Assembly: GCA_044508625.1 (NCBI GenBank)
Contig: JBIQHJ010000012.1
Coordinates: 1 to 64,000 of the forward strand
Direction: 5' to 3'
DNA from: Castellaniella sp044508625
GTDB taxonomy: Bacteria > Pseudomonadota > Gammaproteobacteria > Burkholderiales > Burkholderiaceae_B
Length of the DNA stretch: 64,000 nucleotides
The notes beneath the pieces are model-generated. The model was not told the DNA's origin. It searched no databases and saw nothing but the letters and a program-made list of their open reading frames with translations. Made by a program: the position numbers and the translations under genes. Positions 9,098 to 16,965 of this stretch are shown piece by piece (position 1 is the stretch's first letter; the number at the start of each line of letters is the position of its first letter).

Positions 9098-9868
9098 ATG
9101 GCGGAACAGTTCGACGATCAGGCGATTTATTCGATTCTTTCCGAGGCACTGCTGTCCGGCCGGCTGATGGCGGGGGCCAAGCTCGGCGAGCAGCGGCTGG
9201 CCGCGGTGTTCGGCGTGACGCGCGAGCGCATCCGCAAGGTGCTGCTGCGCCTGGGCCACGAGCGCCTGATCGAGACCTTTCCCAACCGCGGCGCCTATGT
9301 GGTCAATCCCAGCATAGAGGATGCGCGCGAGATCTACGAGGCGCGGCGCATCGTCGAGGGAGGCATCGCCTGGCGGCTCGCCGAGTGCCTGAACGACGAG
9401 CAGAAAGCCTTGCTGCGCGCCCACTTCACGAGCGAGCGGCAGGCGCATCTCCACAACAGCCGCGCGGATTCGGTGCGCCTTTCGGGGGAATTCCACATCC
9501 TGCTGGCGCGCATGTCGGGAAATGAATTCGTGATCCGCACCATGCAGGAGCTGGTCGCCCGCACCTCCATGCTGGTGGCGTTCTTCGAGGACAGCAATGC
9601 GTCGGAGTGCGCGGTCGAGGAACACGAGGAAATCCTCCTCGCGCTGGAAAACCGCAATCCGGCGGGGGCGGCGCATGCCATGATGGTGCATTTGGCGTTG
9701 ATCGAGACGCGGCTGCATCCGCGCGCCGCGCCGCCGGGCAAGGCCGACCTGCTGCCCGCCCTGAAGGAGGCCATCGACGCCTACCTCGCGCGGACGGCGG
9801 GCGCGGTTCGGGGCGCAAGGCCGCGGAGCGGCGGCCCGCGGCGCCGCAAGGCACCGGATTCCCCCTGA
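9098..9868 (+). CDS. GntR-family regulator (FCD/FadR subfamily)
   Basis: 256 aa. The N-terminal winged helix-turn-helix (LGEQRLAAVFGVTRERIRKVLLRLGHERLI) is followed by an all-helical FCD domain with the metal/ligand residues of FadR-type proteins (FHILLARMSGN, EEHEEILLAL). A basic C-terminal tail (RPRSGGPRRRK) is unusual. It sits in the TRAP/PuuE operon and probably senses the imported ligand; the palindrome at 5275-5284 is a candidate site. Confidence 0.88.
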   Translation: MAEQFDDQAIYSILSEALLSGRLMAGAKLGEQRLAAVFGVTRERIRKVLLRLGHERLIETFPNRGAYVVNPSIEDAREIYEARRIVEGGIAWRLAECLNDEQKALLRAHFTSERQAHLHNSRADSVRLSGEFHILLARMSGNEFVIRTMQELVARTSMLVAFFEDSNASECAVEEHEEILLALENRNPAGAAHAMMVHLALIETRLHPRAAPPGKADLLPALKEAIDAYLARTAGAVRGARPRSGGPRRRKAPDSP

Positions 9869-9869
9869 C

Positions 9870-10688
9870 ATGGCCATCCTGCTGCTGAATCCGAACACAT
9901 CGGCCGACATGACCGCGCACATCGTCCGCGAGGCGGGCCGGCATTGCGGGGCGGATGTGGAACTGATCTCCGCCACGGCCCGCTTCGGCGGCGAGGTCAT
10001 CGCGTCGCGCGCATCCTATGCGATCGCCGCCCATGCCGTGCTGGATACCTATGCACGGCATGCGGGGAAGGCCGATGCCGTCGTGATCGCATGTTTTGGC
10101 GATCCCGGCCTGGAGGCCCTGCGCGAGCTCGCCGCGATGCCGGTCGTGGGCTTGCTGGAATCGGCGATCTCCGCGGCGGCGGATGCCGGGCGCCCCTTCG
10201 GGATCGTCACCGCGGGGCCGGCCTGGGGGCCGATGCTCGAGGAACGCATCCGCGCGGGCGCCTGCGCGGGGCTTTCGCGGGGGGTGTTCGCCATCCGCGC
10301 GACGGGATTGGACCTTACCCGCGATCCCGCGCGCTTTGCCGGCGCCTTGCAGGAGGCCGTCGACGCGGCGGTGGCGGCGGGGGCCGGCGCCGTGATCCTG
10401 GGAGGATCCGCCCTGGCGGGCTTCGGGCCGCGCCTTTCCACGCACGTTCCGCTGATCGATCCCCTCGAGGCCGCGATGGCCGAGACCCGCCGGCTCCTGG
10501 ACGCGCCTTTGTCCGCGCCCGCCGCGGCCGCAGCCGCGCCCACCGCGTCCACCGCGTCCACCGCGTCCACCGCGTCCACCGCGCCCACCGCGTCCACCGC
10601 GCCCGACACGTCCGACACGCCGCAGATCGCGTACCGCGGCGTGGCGCCGGAACTGGCCGCGTTGCTGGGGCAGCCGGCGTCGGTGTGA
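9870..10688 (+). CDS. Asp/Glu/hydantoin racemase family protein, second Cys missing
   Basis: 272 aa. LLLNPNTSADMT at the N-terminus and VVIACFGDPGLEA (Cys75) are the signatures of hydantoin/allantoin racemases (HyuE, HpxA). The second catalytic cysteine, normally in LGCAGM, is replaced: the matching segment reads AVILGGSALAG (Gly179-Ser180). It may therefore be a one-base isomerase or inactive as a racemase. Residues 224-250 are a Thr-Ala-Ser repeat from a 9-bp DNA repeat, absent from normal 240-250 aa homologues. It begins 1 bp after the GntR stop, in the same operon as the PuuE-like enzyme. Confidence 0.78.
   Translation: MAILLLNPNTSADMTAHIVREAGRHCGADVELISATARFGGEVIASRASYAIAAHAVLDTYARHAGKADAVVIACFGDPGLEALRELAAMPVVGLLESAISAAADAGRPFGIVTAGPAWGPMLEERIRAGACAGLSRGVFAIRATGLDLTRDPARFAGALQEAVDAAVAAGAGAVILGGSALAGFGPRLSTHVPLIDPLEAAMAETRRLLDAPLSAPAAAAAAPTASTASTASTASTAPTASTAPDTSDTPQIAYRGVAPELAALLGQPASV
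10541..10621 (+). repeat. 9-bp in-frame tandem repeat
   Basis: Seven copies of CACCGCGTC (two with a T to C change) followed by two degenerate copies (CGACACGTC, CGACACGCC). The unit is three codons, so gain or loss of copies keeps the reading frame and only lengthens the Thr-Ala-Ser linker of the racemase-like protein. Confidence 0.92.
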
Positions 10689-10752
10689 CGAATTGGCCCA
10701 ATTGCCTTGTGGCGGGCCGGCCCGTAAGCTGGTGGCTCGGTGGCTTAGGCCT

Positions 10753-12264
10753 CTATCCGCTATCCCCGCCCGTGCGGTTCCCCGGCCCCACGCGTTTCGG
10801 GTTGCTCAGCGCCAGTTTCAGGTTCAGCAGGGTGTCGATGAGGGCGCACAGGGCGGGTTGCTGCGCCTCGGAAAAGCTGCCGCGCTGGATGTCGGCGATG
10901 AGGCCGGACAGGGCGGGTGCGGGGGGTTCGAGTCCGAGGCTGCGGTAGAACGCCGCGATCGCCTGACCTTGTGCGGCGAGGATGGGTTCGCCGATTTCCA
11001 GTTCCCGCGCGGCGATGTCCATGGCGTTGGCGATCATGCGGGCGTCGTAGTGCCGCTCGGGCGGCAGGATGGGCAGTATCTCGCGCAGCAGCAGCGATCG
11101 GGCCGTCCGCAGCAGCGAGGATCCGTCCGGCAGGTCGGGCGGTATGCTCTCCGATACGACACCCCTGTGCTCGTCAATCCGAGGGGCGGATCCGCCAGCC
11201 GCCTCGGGAATGACGATCTCCATCGACGCCAGGAACGAGCGCAGGTGGCTCATCAGGTCTTGCTGGATTTCCGGCAGTATGCGTCCGGTCAGGGCGAGTT
11301 CCAGGGATTCCTGCTGGCCCGAGCGGTGGCGGTGGGATTGCTCCAGCGCCACGGTGGCCCATCGCACGCAGGCCATGAGTTCCCAGTAGGCGACCCGCCG
11401 CGGGTCGATGCGGCGGCCGGAGAGGCTTTCGTAGCCCGCGAACAGGTCGGCCTTGTCGCCGACGCCGCCGGCTTCGCGCTCGGGGTGTCCAAAGCGCCAG
11501 CATCGCGCGCACATCCAGCCCAGGTCCTCGTAGGGGTCGCTCCACGAGGCGAATTCCCAGTCCAGGATCGCCGTCAGTTCGCCATCGTCCACCAGGTAGT
11601 TTCCGGTACGGAAATCGCCGTGGCAGAGGACCCATGCCTGGTCCCGAGGGATGTGCCTGCCCAGGTGCCAGAGGCCCAGTTCGATGGCGGGATGGGACTC
11701 GCCGAGCCGCCGCAGGGTCTGGCCGCATTCCTGGATGCGCCGCTGGGCCGGGCACGTGCCGGGCTGCGGGAGGAAGGGCAGGGTGCCGGGGGAATGCTCG
11801 ACCCGGTGCAGCAGGGCGAGGTTGCGGCCGAGCTGGAACATCAAGGATTTGCGCTGCTCGGCGCTGAGGGCGCCGTCCTTGACGAGACCGCGGGCCGCGG
11901 CGTTGCCGGGGACGCGGTCCATGACGTAGAACTCGCCGCCCAGCGGATTGGGGCCGGGGCAGAGCCAGAGAGGGCGCGGCGTGCGGACGCCGCTATGGTG
12001 CGCAATCCGCAGCACCTCGAATTCCTGCGCGCGGCCGAGGCTCGCGGACAGCGAGGCGGGCGCGTTGCAGCGCACGACGAAATGCCGTTCGCCGGCCATC
12101 GTGCCGCCCGCCATGCGCACGCTCAGGCCGTGGTTTTCCTGTACGGCGCCCCCCGAGAGCTGCCGGAAGTCCAGCGCCTCGATGGCGTGCGCGCCCGTCT
12201 GCGCCTGGATGAATCCCAGCAGGTAGCCGAGTTTCCGCGAATCCGGGGTTCCCTCGCCGTGCAT
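10753..12264 (-). CDS. APH-family phosphotransferase (ACAD10/11- or LvaA-like kinase) with C-terminal helical domain
   Basis: 503 aa. Residues 1-330 are an aminoglycoside-phosphotransferase fold: HGDFRTGN gives catalytic Asp217 and Asn222, and DWEF gives Asp235 for Mg-ATP. Residues 360-500 match the helical C-terminal domain often fused to these kinases (DUF6285-like, recalled only). ATG 12264 follows AAAGGAGGACAC, an excellent ribosome site. Relatives next to acyl-CoA dehydrogenases (LvaA; N-terminal half of ACAD10/11) phosphorylate 4-hydroxyacyl-CoA, not antibiotics. It is the last gene of a leftward operon with an SDR and an acyl-CoA dehydrogenase, which strongly supports that reading. Confidence 0.8.
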   Translation of the reverse strand: MHGEGTPDSRKLGYLLGFIQAQTGAHAIEALDFRQLSGGAVQENHGLSVRMAGGTMAGERHFVVRCNAPASLSASLGRAQEFEVLRIAHHSGVRTPRPLWLCPGPNPLGGEFYVMDRVPGNAAARGLVKDGALSAEQRKSLMFQLGRNLALLHRVEHSPGTLPFLPQPGTCPAQRRIQECGQTLRRLGESHPAIELGLWHLGRHIPRDQAWVLCHGDFRTGNYLVDDGELTAILDWEFASWSDPYEDLGWMCARCWRFGHPEREAGGVGDKADLFAGYESLSGRRIDPRRVAYWELMACVRWATVALEQSHRHRSGQQESLELALTGRILPEIQQDLMSHLRSFLASMEIVIPEAAGGSAPRIDEHRGVVSESIPPDLPDGSSLLRTARSLLLREILPILPPERHYDARMIANAMDIAARELEIGEPILAAQGQAIAAFYRSLGLEPPAPALSGLIADIQRGSFSEAQQPALCALIDTLLNLKLALSNPKRVGPGNRTGGDSG

Positions 12265-12308
12265 GTGTCCTCCTTTCGTTCCCTTGCCCGCCATGTCCCG
12301 GCCTCGCC

Positions 12309-13076
12309 TCACAGGCTCGATTGCAGGTGGCCGCCGTCGACGACCAGGGTGCTGCCCGTCATGAAGGCGCTGTCGTCGCTCGCGAGCAGCAGCAGCGGCG
12401 CGCGCAGGTCCTGCGCCAGCCCGAGCCTGCGCATGGGGATCCGGCGCAGCATGGTCTTGCCGGCGTCAGACTCGAAGAACGCCGCGTTCAGCGGGGTGTT
12501 GATGTATCCGGGGGCGAGCGCGTTCACGCGGATGCCATGCCGGGCCCATTCGAGCGCGAGGCAGCGCGTCATCTGCTCGAGCCCCGCCTTGGCCACGGCG
12601 TAGGGCATGACGGCGCCCGCCACCCGGTGCCCGAGTATCGAGGTGATGTTGATGATGGCGCCGGGCTTGTTGGCCTCGATCAGGCGCCGCGCGGCCTCGC
12701 GGGCGACGAGCCAGCAGCCGGTGAGATTGGTGCCGATGACCTGGTTCCAGTCCTCCGGCGACACGTCCAGGGCCGCGCGGGTCAGCGCCACCCCGGCGTT
12801 GCAGACGATCACATCGGCCACTGCGCCGGATTGCCCGATCGCCTCGAAGCCGGCCCGCACGCTGGCGGGGTCCGACACGTCCATGGCCACGGCCCGCGCG
12901 GCGCCGCCTTTTTCCTCGATGCCGCGGACGAGGGCGTGCAGCGGCTCGCGGCGCCGCGCCGCCAGGATGACGGATGCGCCGCTTTCGGCCAGCATGCGGG
13001 CGAAGGCGGCCCCCAGGCCTCCCGAGGCCCCCGTCACCAGGGCGGTTTTTCCTTTCAGGTCGTATGTGCTCTGCAT
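12309..13076 (-). CDS. SDR-family NAD(P)-dependent dehydrogenase
   Basis: 255 aa classical short-chain dehydrogenase: TGASGGLG cofactor loop near residue 15, NAG motif (CNAGVAL), catalytic Ser in NITSILG, and YAVAK. The C-terminal VDGG loop is present. Arg/His-rich region after the first beta strand (LAARRR) suggests NADP preference. Located between the acyl-CoA dehydrogenase and the kinase gene, it matches the place of the 3-hydroxyacid dehydrogenase in levulinate operons; a hydroxyacyl-CoA or ketoacyl-CoA substrate is likely. Confidence 0.85.
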   Translation of the reverse strand: MQSTYDLKGKTALVTGASGGLGAAFARMLAESGASVILAARRREPLHALVRGIEEKGGAARAVAMDVSDPASVRAGFEAIGQSGAVADVIVCNAGVALTRAALDVSPEDWNQVIGTNLTGCWLVAREAARRLIEANKPGAIINITSILGHRVAGAVMPYAVAKAGLEQMTRCLALEWARHGIRVNALAPGYINTPLNAAFFESDAGKTMLRRIPMRRLGLAQDLRAPLLLLASDDSAFMTGSTLVVDGGHLQSSL

Positions 13077-13133
13077 GGCGTTCCCCAGGCCCGCCGCGGA
13101 ACCGGCGGGCGCGTTTTCAATCGGCGGGCGAGG

Positions 13134-14321
13134 TCAATGCTGCCTGGCTTCGACGGCGCGCTTGATCTTTCTCGCGAGGGACCACTTGTGGACCTCGGTG
13201 GGGCCATCGTATATCCGGAAGGCCCGGGTCTCGCGAAATATCTGCTCCACCACCGAGTCCCGGGAGAGGCCCATGCCGCCCATGGCCTGGACGCAGCGAT
13301 CGGACACCCGGAACAGCGCGTCGGATACGGTCGCCTTGGTCATGGAGCTCTCGGTGATGGCCATGCTGCCCGTGTCCAGCTCGCGGGCGCACCAGTCGAT
13401 CATCAGGGCCGCCTGCTGCAGGTCGATCTGGTTGTCGGCGAGCATGAAGCCCACGGCCTCGTGATCGATCAGCGCCTTGCCGAAGGCCCGGCGCGTCACC
13501 GCGTACCGGCAGGCGATCTCGTGGGCCCGGACGGCCGAGCCGAACCATCGCATGCAATGCGAGAGCCGCGCCGGCGAGAGCCTGACCTGGGCATAGCGGA
13601 ATCCCTCGTTGACCTTGCCCAGCACGTTCTCGGCGGGCACGCGCAGGTCCTCGATCGTGACCGCCGCGTGGCCGCCCGGCATGGAGCTGTCGATGGTGTC
13701 GATCAGGTAGTCGATGCGGATCGCCGGATGGGGCAGGTCGACGAGGAACATCGTGGCCTGCACGGTGTCCGCCGCGCCGGTGCGGGCCATGATGATGCCG
13801 ACCTCGGCGCCTTCGGCCCCGGTGATGAAGGCCTTGCGGCCGTTGATGACCCACTCGCCGCCCTCCTGCCTCGCGCTCGTCTGCAGCATCGAGGGGTCGG
13901 AGCCGGCGCCGCCCTCGTTCGCCGGCTCGGTCATGAAGAACGCCGAGCGGGCCTCGCCGGCCACGATCTTTTCCAGGAAATGCCGCTTTTGCTCGGGATT
14001 GGCGACCTTGCCCAGCAGGTACATATTGCCTTCGTCCGGCGCCATGGTGTTGAGGGCGACGGGCCCCAGGGTCGAGAGGCCCGAGCGCTTGAGGATGGCC
14101 GCCGTCTCGAGCTGGGTCATGTGCGTGCCGTCGGGCAGGATGTGCGGCGTCATCAGCCCCGCCTCGCGGGCCTTGCCGCGGAGCTCGGCGGTGAGGCTCT
14201 GGTCCGGACCGTGCCGGGTGCGGCGCAGGTCTTTCTCGTAGGGGATCACGACCTCGCGGACGAAGGCCTCGACGCGCTCGCCCACGGCTCGGCTGCGCTC
14301 GGACGGGTAGGGGGTGAACAT
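13134..14321 (-). CDS. Acyl-CoA dehydrogenase, ACAD10/11-like
   Basis: 395 aa flavoprotein. It carries the subfamily motif RLSPARLSHCMRW (residues 247-259) and ends IYDGPTEVHKW, where Asp372 stands at the usual catalytic Glu of IYEGT. Both features are typical of ACAD10/11 and their bacterial partners, which act on phosphorylated 4-hydroxyacyl-CoA. ATG 14321 has AAGGAAG upstream; the in-frame ATG at 14348 has none. Operon partner of the downstream SDR and APH kinase. Function in 4-hydroxy acid turnover is inferred from this pairing. Confidence 0.85.
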   Translation of the reverse strand: MFTPYPSERSRAVGERVEAFVREVVIPYEKDLRRTRHGPDQSLTAELRGKAREAGLMTPHILPDGTHMTQLETAAILKRSGLSTLGPVALNTMAPDEGNMYLLGKVANPEQKRHFLEKIVAGEARSAFFMTEPANEGGAGSDPSMLQTSARQEGGEWVINGRKAFITGAEGAEVGIIMARTGAADTVQATMFLVDLPHPAIRIDYLIDTIDSSMPGGHAAVTIEDLRVPAENVLGKVNEGFRYAQVRLSPARLSHCMRWFGSAVRAHEIACRYAVTRRAFGKALIDHEAVGFMLADNQIDLQQAALMIDWCARELDTGSMAITESSMTKATVSDALFRVSDRCVQAMGGMGLSRDSVVEQIFRETRAFRIYDGPTEVHKWSLARKIKRAVEARQH

Positions 14322-14355
14322 GCTTGCTGCTTCCTTGTGAAGGGCCATGGGGAAT

Positions 14356-15168
14356 TCAACTCTTGTAGCTGGCCGCCATGCCCGCGCGGACGTCCATCTG
14401 GATGCCGTAGCTGGGGAATGGATAGCGCAGGCCGTTCTGGGAAAGCGCGCGCATCCCGTTCAGGGCCGTGGAGATGTCCTGCGTGGTGAGCGCCATCAGC
14501 ATCTCCTCGTCGAGCACGCCGCCGTAGCGCCGCTCCGCGAAACAGGGGATGGACAGGCTGGGCTCGCGGGTCTTGAGCGCCCGGCCCCAGGAGTCGGCAC
14601 AGGACGATTCGCCCACCACGCCCCACTGGAAGTTGCGGTAGTTGCGCCATTGCAGGCCGTTGATGAAATAGATCATCGCGCCCGGGGTCGCATAGAACAG
14701 CGCGATGTCCGGCGTGCCCAGCGCCTCGTCGGGGTTTCCCGACCACTTGCGCAAGGGGGCGACGACCAGCGCCTGGTAGGTCCCGAGCGGAACCCGGTGC
14801 ATGGCCGACTGGTGCCGGGTGGCGTCCTCGGTCGTCTCGAACCAGACGCCCTTCATGTGCTCGCCGGTGTGCCATTCGGGGTTGTCCTTGCCCAGGCCCA
14901 CCACGAAGCGGCACTGGTCGCCGATGAGGTCGTCGGCCGTGACGCCCACGGTCCACCCCAGGCGGGTGGCCTGGCCCACGATCTGGTCCATGGTGTGGAT
15001 GCTCTTTGGCCGCCGGACCCGCGGGATCGACTCCATGTCCTCCACGGACCTGAGCAGCTTCATGCCGATGGGGGGAACCTTCAGCTTGAGCATGCCCTCC
15101 AGTTCGGCGGCCAATTCCGCCAGCGTCCTCGTCTCGACTGCCTTCACCCCTGGTTTTTTGTCTGTCAT
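14356..15168 (-). CDS. DUF169-family protein
   Basis: 270 aa, resembling the uncharacterised DUF169/COG2043 family: an early PPIGMKLLRS, then a Cys in DLIGDQCRFVVGLG, the LVVAPLRKW segment, and Cys pairs in GESSCADSWG and SLSIPCFAERR. These cysteines are conserved in the family and could hold a cofactor. No signal peptide. First gene of the leftward kinase/dehydrogenase operon. Its biochemical role is not known. Confidence 0.6.
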   Translation of the reverse strand: MTDKKPGVKAVETRTLAELAAELEGMLKLKVPPIGMKLLRSVEDMESIPRVRRPKSIHTMDQIVGQATRLGWTVGVTADDLIGDQCRFVVGLGKDNPEWHTGEHMKGVWFETTEDATRHQSAMHRVPLGTYQALVVAPLRKWSGNPDEALGTPDIALFYATPGAMIYFINGLQWRNYRNFQWGVVGESSCADSWGRALKTREPSLSIPCFAERRYGGVLDEEMLMALTTQDISTALNGMRALSQNGLRYPFPSYGIQMDVRAGMAASYKS

Positions 15169-15194
15169 GATGCGGATCCCTGTCGCTTGATTTG

Positions 15195-15212
15195 TACTAC
15201 AATTTTGTAGTA
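15195..15212. promoter_or_regulatory. 18-bp palindrome in divergent promoter
   Basis: TACTACAA-TT-TTGTAGTA is a perfect palindrome 27 bp from the DUF169 start and 88 bp from the TRAP binding-protein start. On its left edge, 15192-15202 reads TTGTACTACAA, which fits the FadR-subfamily GntR consensus TNGTNNNACNA. It probably controls both directions; the GntR protein at 30275 is the best candidate ligand-responsive regulator. Confidence 0.6.
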
Positions 15213-15299
15213 TAAAGTTTACGGATAATTCTGGCCGATGTGAAGTGCTCTCGGCAAAGATTGTTCGAAATGAACGAATAAAGCATCCAGGAGACAGAC

Positions 15300-16331
15300 A
15301 TGATTACTCTAGGCAAGGTGGTTCCGAGGAAATTCTGGTCGGTGCTGACGCTCGTGGCGGCGTCCTCGCTGGTCGCGATGCCCGCGCACAGCAAGACGGT
15401 GCTCAACGCGGCGTTCTACCAGCCGGCGGGCAACCCGATCGTCGAGCTCGCCCGCGACGCGCTCAACCAGATCGAAAAGGAAACCGAGGGGCGCGTGTCC
15501 TTCAAGGTGTTCCCGAGCTCGACGCTCGTGCCCACCAAGGAAATGGGCGCCGCCGTGGACGAGGGCACCGCCTTCATGGCGGTCTGGTACATGCCGTACC
15601 TGTCCAAGACCATCCCCGTGTTCGACATCGAGACAGTCCCCGTCTGGACGGCCGGCACCTGTGACGCCATCGTCAAGACCTACGAAAACGGCCTGAACGA
15701 CCTCTACAGCAAGGCGCTCGCGCGCCAGAGCATGCCCAATGTCCGGGTCGCGGGCGTCTCGATGTGCCTGCCCCGCGTGCTGGGCACGACCAACAAGCAG
15801 GTCAAGGTGCCCGAGGACGTCAAGGGGCTGCGCATCCGCAGCGTGGCCGCCGAGGCCGACATGTTCAGCAGCATCGGCGCCAACCCCGTGAACATGACCA
15901 ACGACCAGGTCTATGAGGCGCTGTCGCGCGGCATCATCGACGGGATGACGAACGCGTTCAACGTCATGGACGAGCGCCGCGACCTCGAGATGATCAAGTA
16001 CGTCACCAACACGGACCTGACCTGGGTCCTGATGCACGTGATCTACAACGAAAAGATGCTGGAAAAGCTCGACCCCAAGGATCGCGAGACCGTCAGGGCC
16101 GGGATGAAGAAAGTCGCGGACCACGTGCGCAACGGCCTGCAAGAGCGCTCGGACAAGTCCGTGGCCGAGGCGCCGGGCAAGTACAACGTGACCATCTACC
16201 AGCCGACCGAGGCCGAGCGCAAGCTGTGGCTGCACGCGGCGGACAAGACGCGCCATGAGTTCGAGGCCAAGGCGGAAAAAGATCCCCTGATCAAGGAAGG
16301 CCTGTCCTACGTCCACAAGTACAACCCCTGA
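15300..16331 (+). CDS. dctP: TRAP transporter solute-binding protein (DctP family)
   Basis: 343 aa with an N-terminal signal peptide (LTLVAASSLVAMPAHS, cleavage before KTVLN). DctP fold with PEDVKGLRIRSVA, whose Arg normally contacts the substrate carboxylate. A GGAGACAGAC ribosome site precedes the ATG. It opens a ten-gene operon ending at UbiX, so its ligand is probably the organic acid that UbiD decarboxylates or a precursor. A perfect hairpin lies between it and dctQ. Confidence 0.9.
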   Translation: MITLGKVVPRKFWSVLTLVAASSLVAMPAHSKTVLNAAFYQPAGNPIVELARDALNQIEKETEGRVSFKVFPSSTLVPTKEMGAAVDEGTAFMAVWYMPYLSKTIPVFDIETVPVWTAGTCDAIVKTYENGLNDLYSKALARQSMPNVRVAGVSMCLPRVLGTTNKQVKVPEDVKGLRIRSVAAEADMFSSIGANPVNMTNDQVYEALSRGIIDGMTNAFNVMDERRDLEMIKYVTNTDLTWVLMHVIYNEKMLEKLDPKDRETVRAGMKKVADHVRNGLQERSDKSVAEAPGKYNVTIYQPTEAERKLWLHAADKTRHEFEAKAEKDPLIKEGLSYVHKYNP

Positions 16332-16361
16332 GGCGCGCGGGGCCCATCGTGGGGATGGGCG

Positions 16362-16386
16362 GCGCCGGCCGTGGGGCGGCCGGCGC
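16362..16386 (+). other. Perfect GC hairpin between dctP and dctQ
   Basis: GCGCCGGCCG (16362-16371), loop TGGGG, CGGCCGGCGC (16377-16386): ten perfect GC-rich pairs ending 10 bp before the dctQ ATG. No T-run follows, so it is not a classic terminator. Such structures often protect the upstream binding-protein message or reduce read-through to the permease genes. Confidence 0.75.
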
Positions 16387-16396
16387 GGGGTGAAAC

Positions 16397-16915
16397 ATGG
16401 AGACAATCATGCGGTCGGATTCTGCGGAAGAACACGTTTTTTTCAGATGGGTTGATAGAGTCGTTTCCCTGTTCGAGTATCTGGCCCTGCTGGCGCTGTG
16501 GGGGATGGCGTTCCTGCTGCTGTACGACATCGTCGTGCGCTACGTCTTCGATCGCTCGTCGGACTGGTCGCTCGACGTCGTCCAGCTCGTCCAGGTGACG
16601 CTCGCCTTCGCCGCCGCCACCCCGGTCCTCAGGGCCGGCGGGCACATCAATATGGAGGCCCTGCCGGCCGCCTTGAGTCCGCGCACCCGGCTCGGGCTCG
16701 AGATGGTCGCCAACGCCATCTGCGCCCTGGGCTGCCTGTGCATGGTGGTCGTCACGTGGCGGACCTTCGTCCGCAGCTACGAGATGTCCGAGCTCGCCTA
16801 TGCGGTCGCGATTCCCCTGTCCCCCTGGAAATTGTTCATCGTGGTGAGCTTTTTCCTCCTGGCGCTGCAGTTCTTCAGGTCCTTCGTCGGCAACCTGAAG
16901 GACCGGGCCGCCTGA
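16397..16915 (+). CDS. dctQ: TRAP transporter small permease (DctQ)
   Basis: 172 aa, four hydrophobic helices (about residues 24-44, 60-75, 95-118, 138-158). The stretch DIVVRYVFDRSSDW after helix 1 is the DctQ signature, followed by a hydrophilic loop with GGHINMEAL. GGGGTGAAAC supplies the ribosome site directly behind the intergenic hairpin. Membrane subunit of the second TRAP importer. Confidence 0.88.
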   Translation: METIMRSDSAEEHVFFRWVDRVVSLFEYLALLALWGMAFLLLYDIVVRYVFDRSSDWSLDVVQLVQVTLAFAAATPVLRAGGHINMEALPAALSPRTRLGLEMVANAICALGCLCMVVVTWRTFVRSYEMSELAYAVAIPLSPWKLFIVVSFFLLALQFFRSFVGNLKDRAA

Positions 16916-16965
16916 GCGGCGCCGTCCGCGTTTGTGAATCGCTCTCGAATTCCAGAGGAAACGAC

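Noticed and set aside
10753..12264. Aminoglycoside resistance gene
   Set aside because: The APH fold is present, but it is fused to a helical domain and sits in an acyl-CoA dehydrogenase operon, the pattern of metabolic hydroxyacyl kinases.
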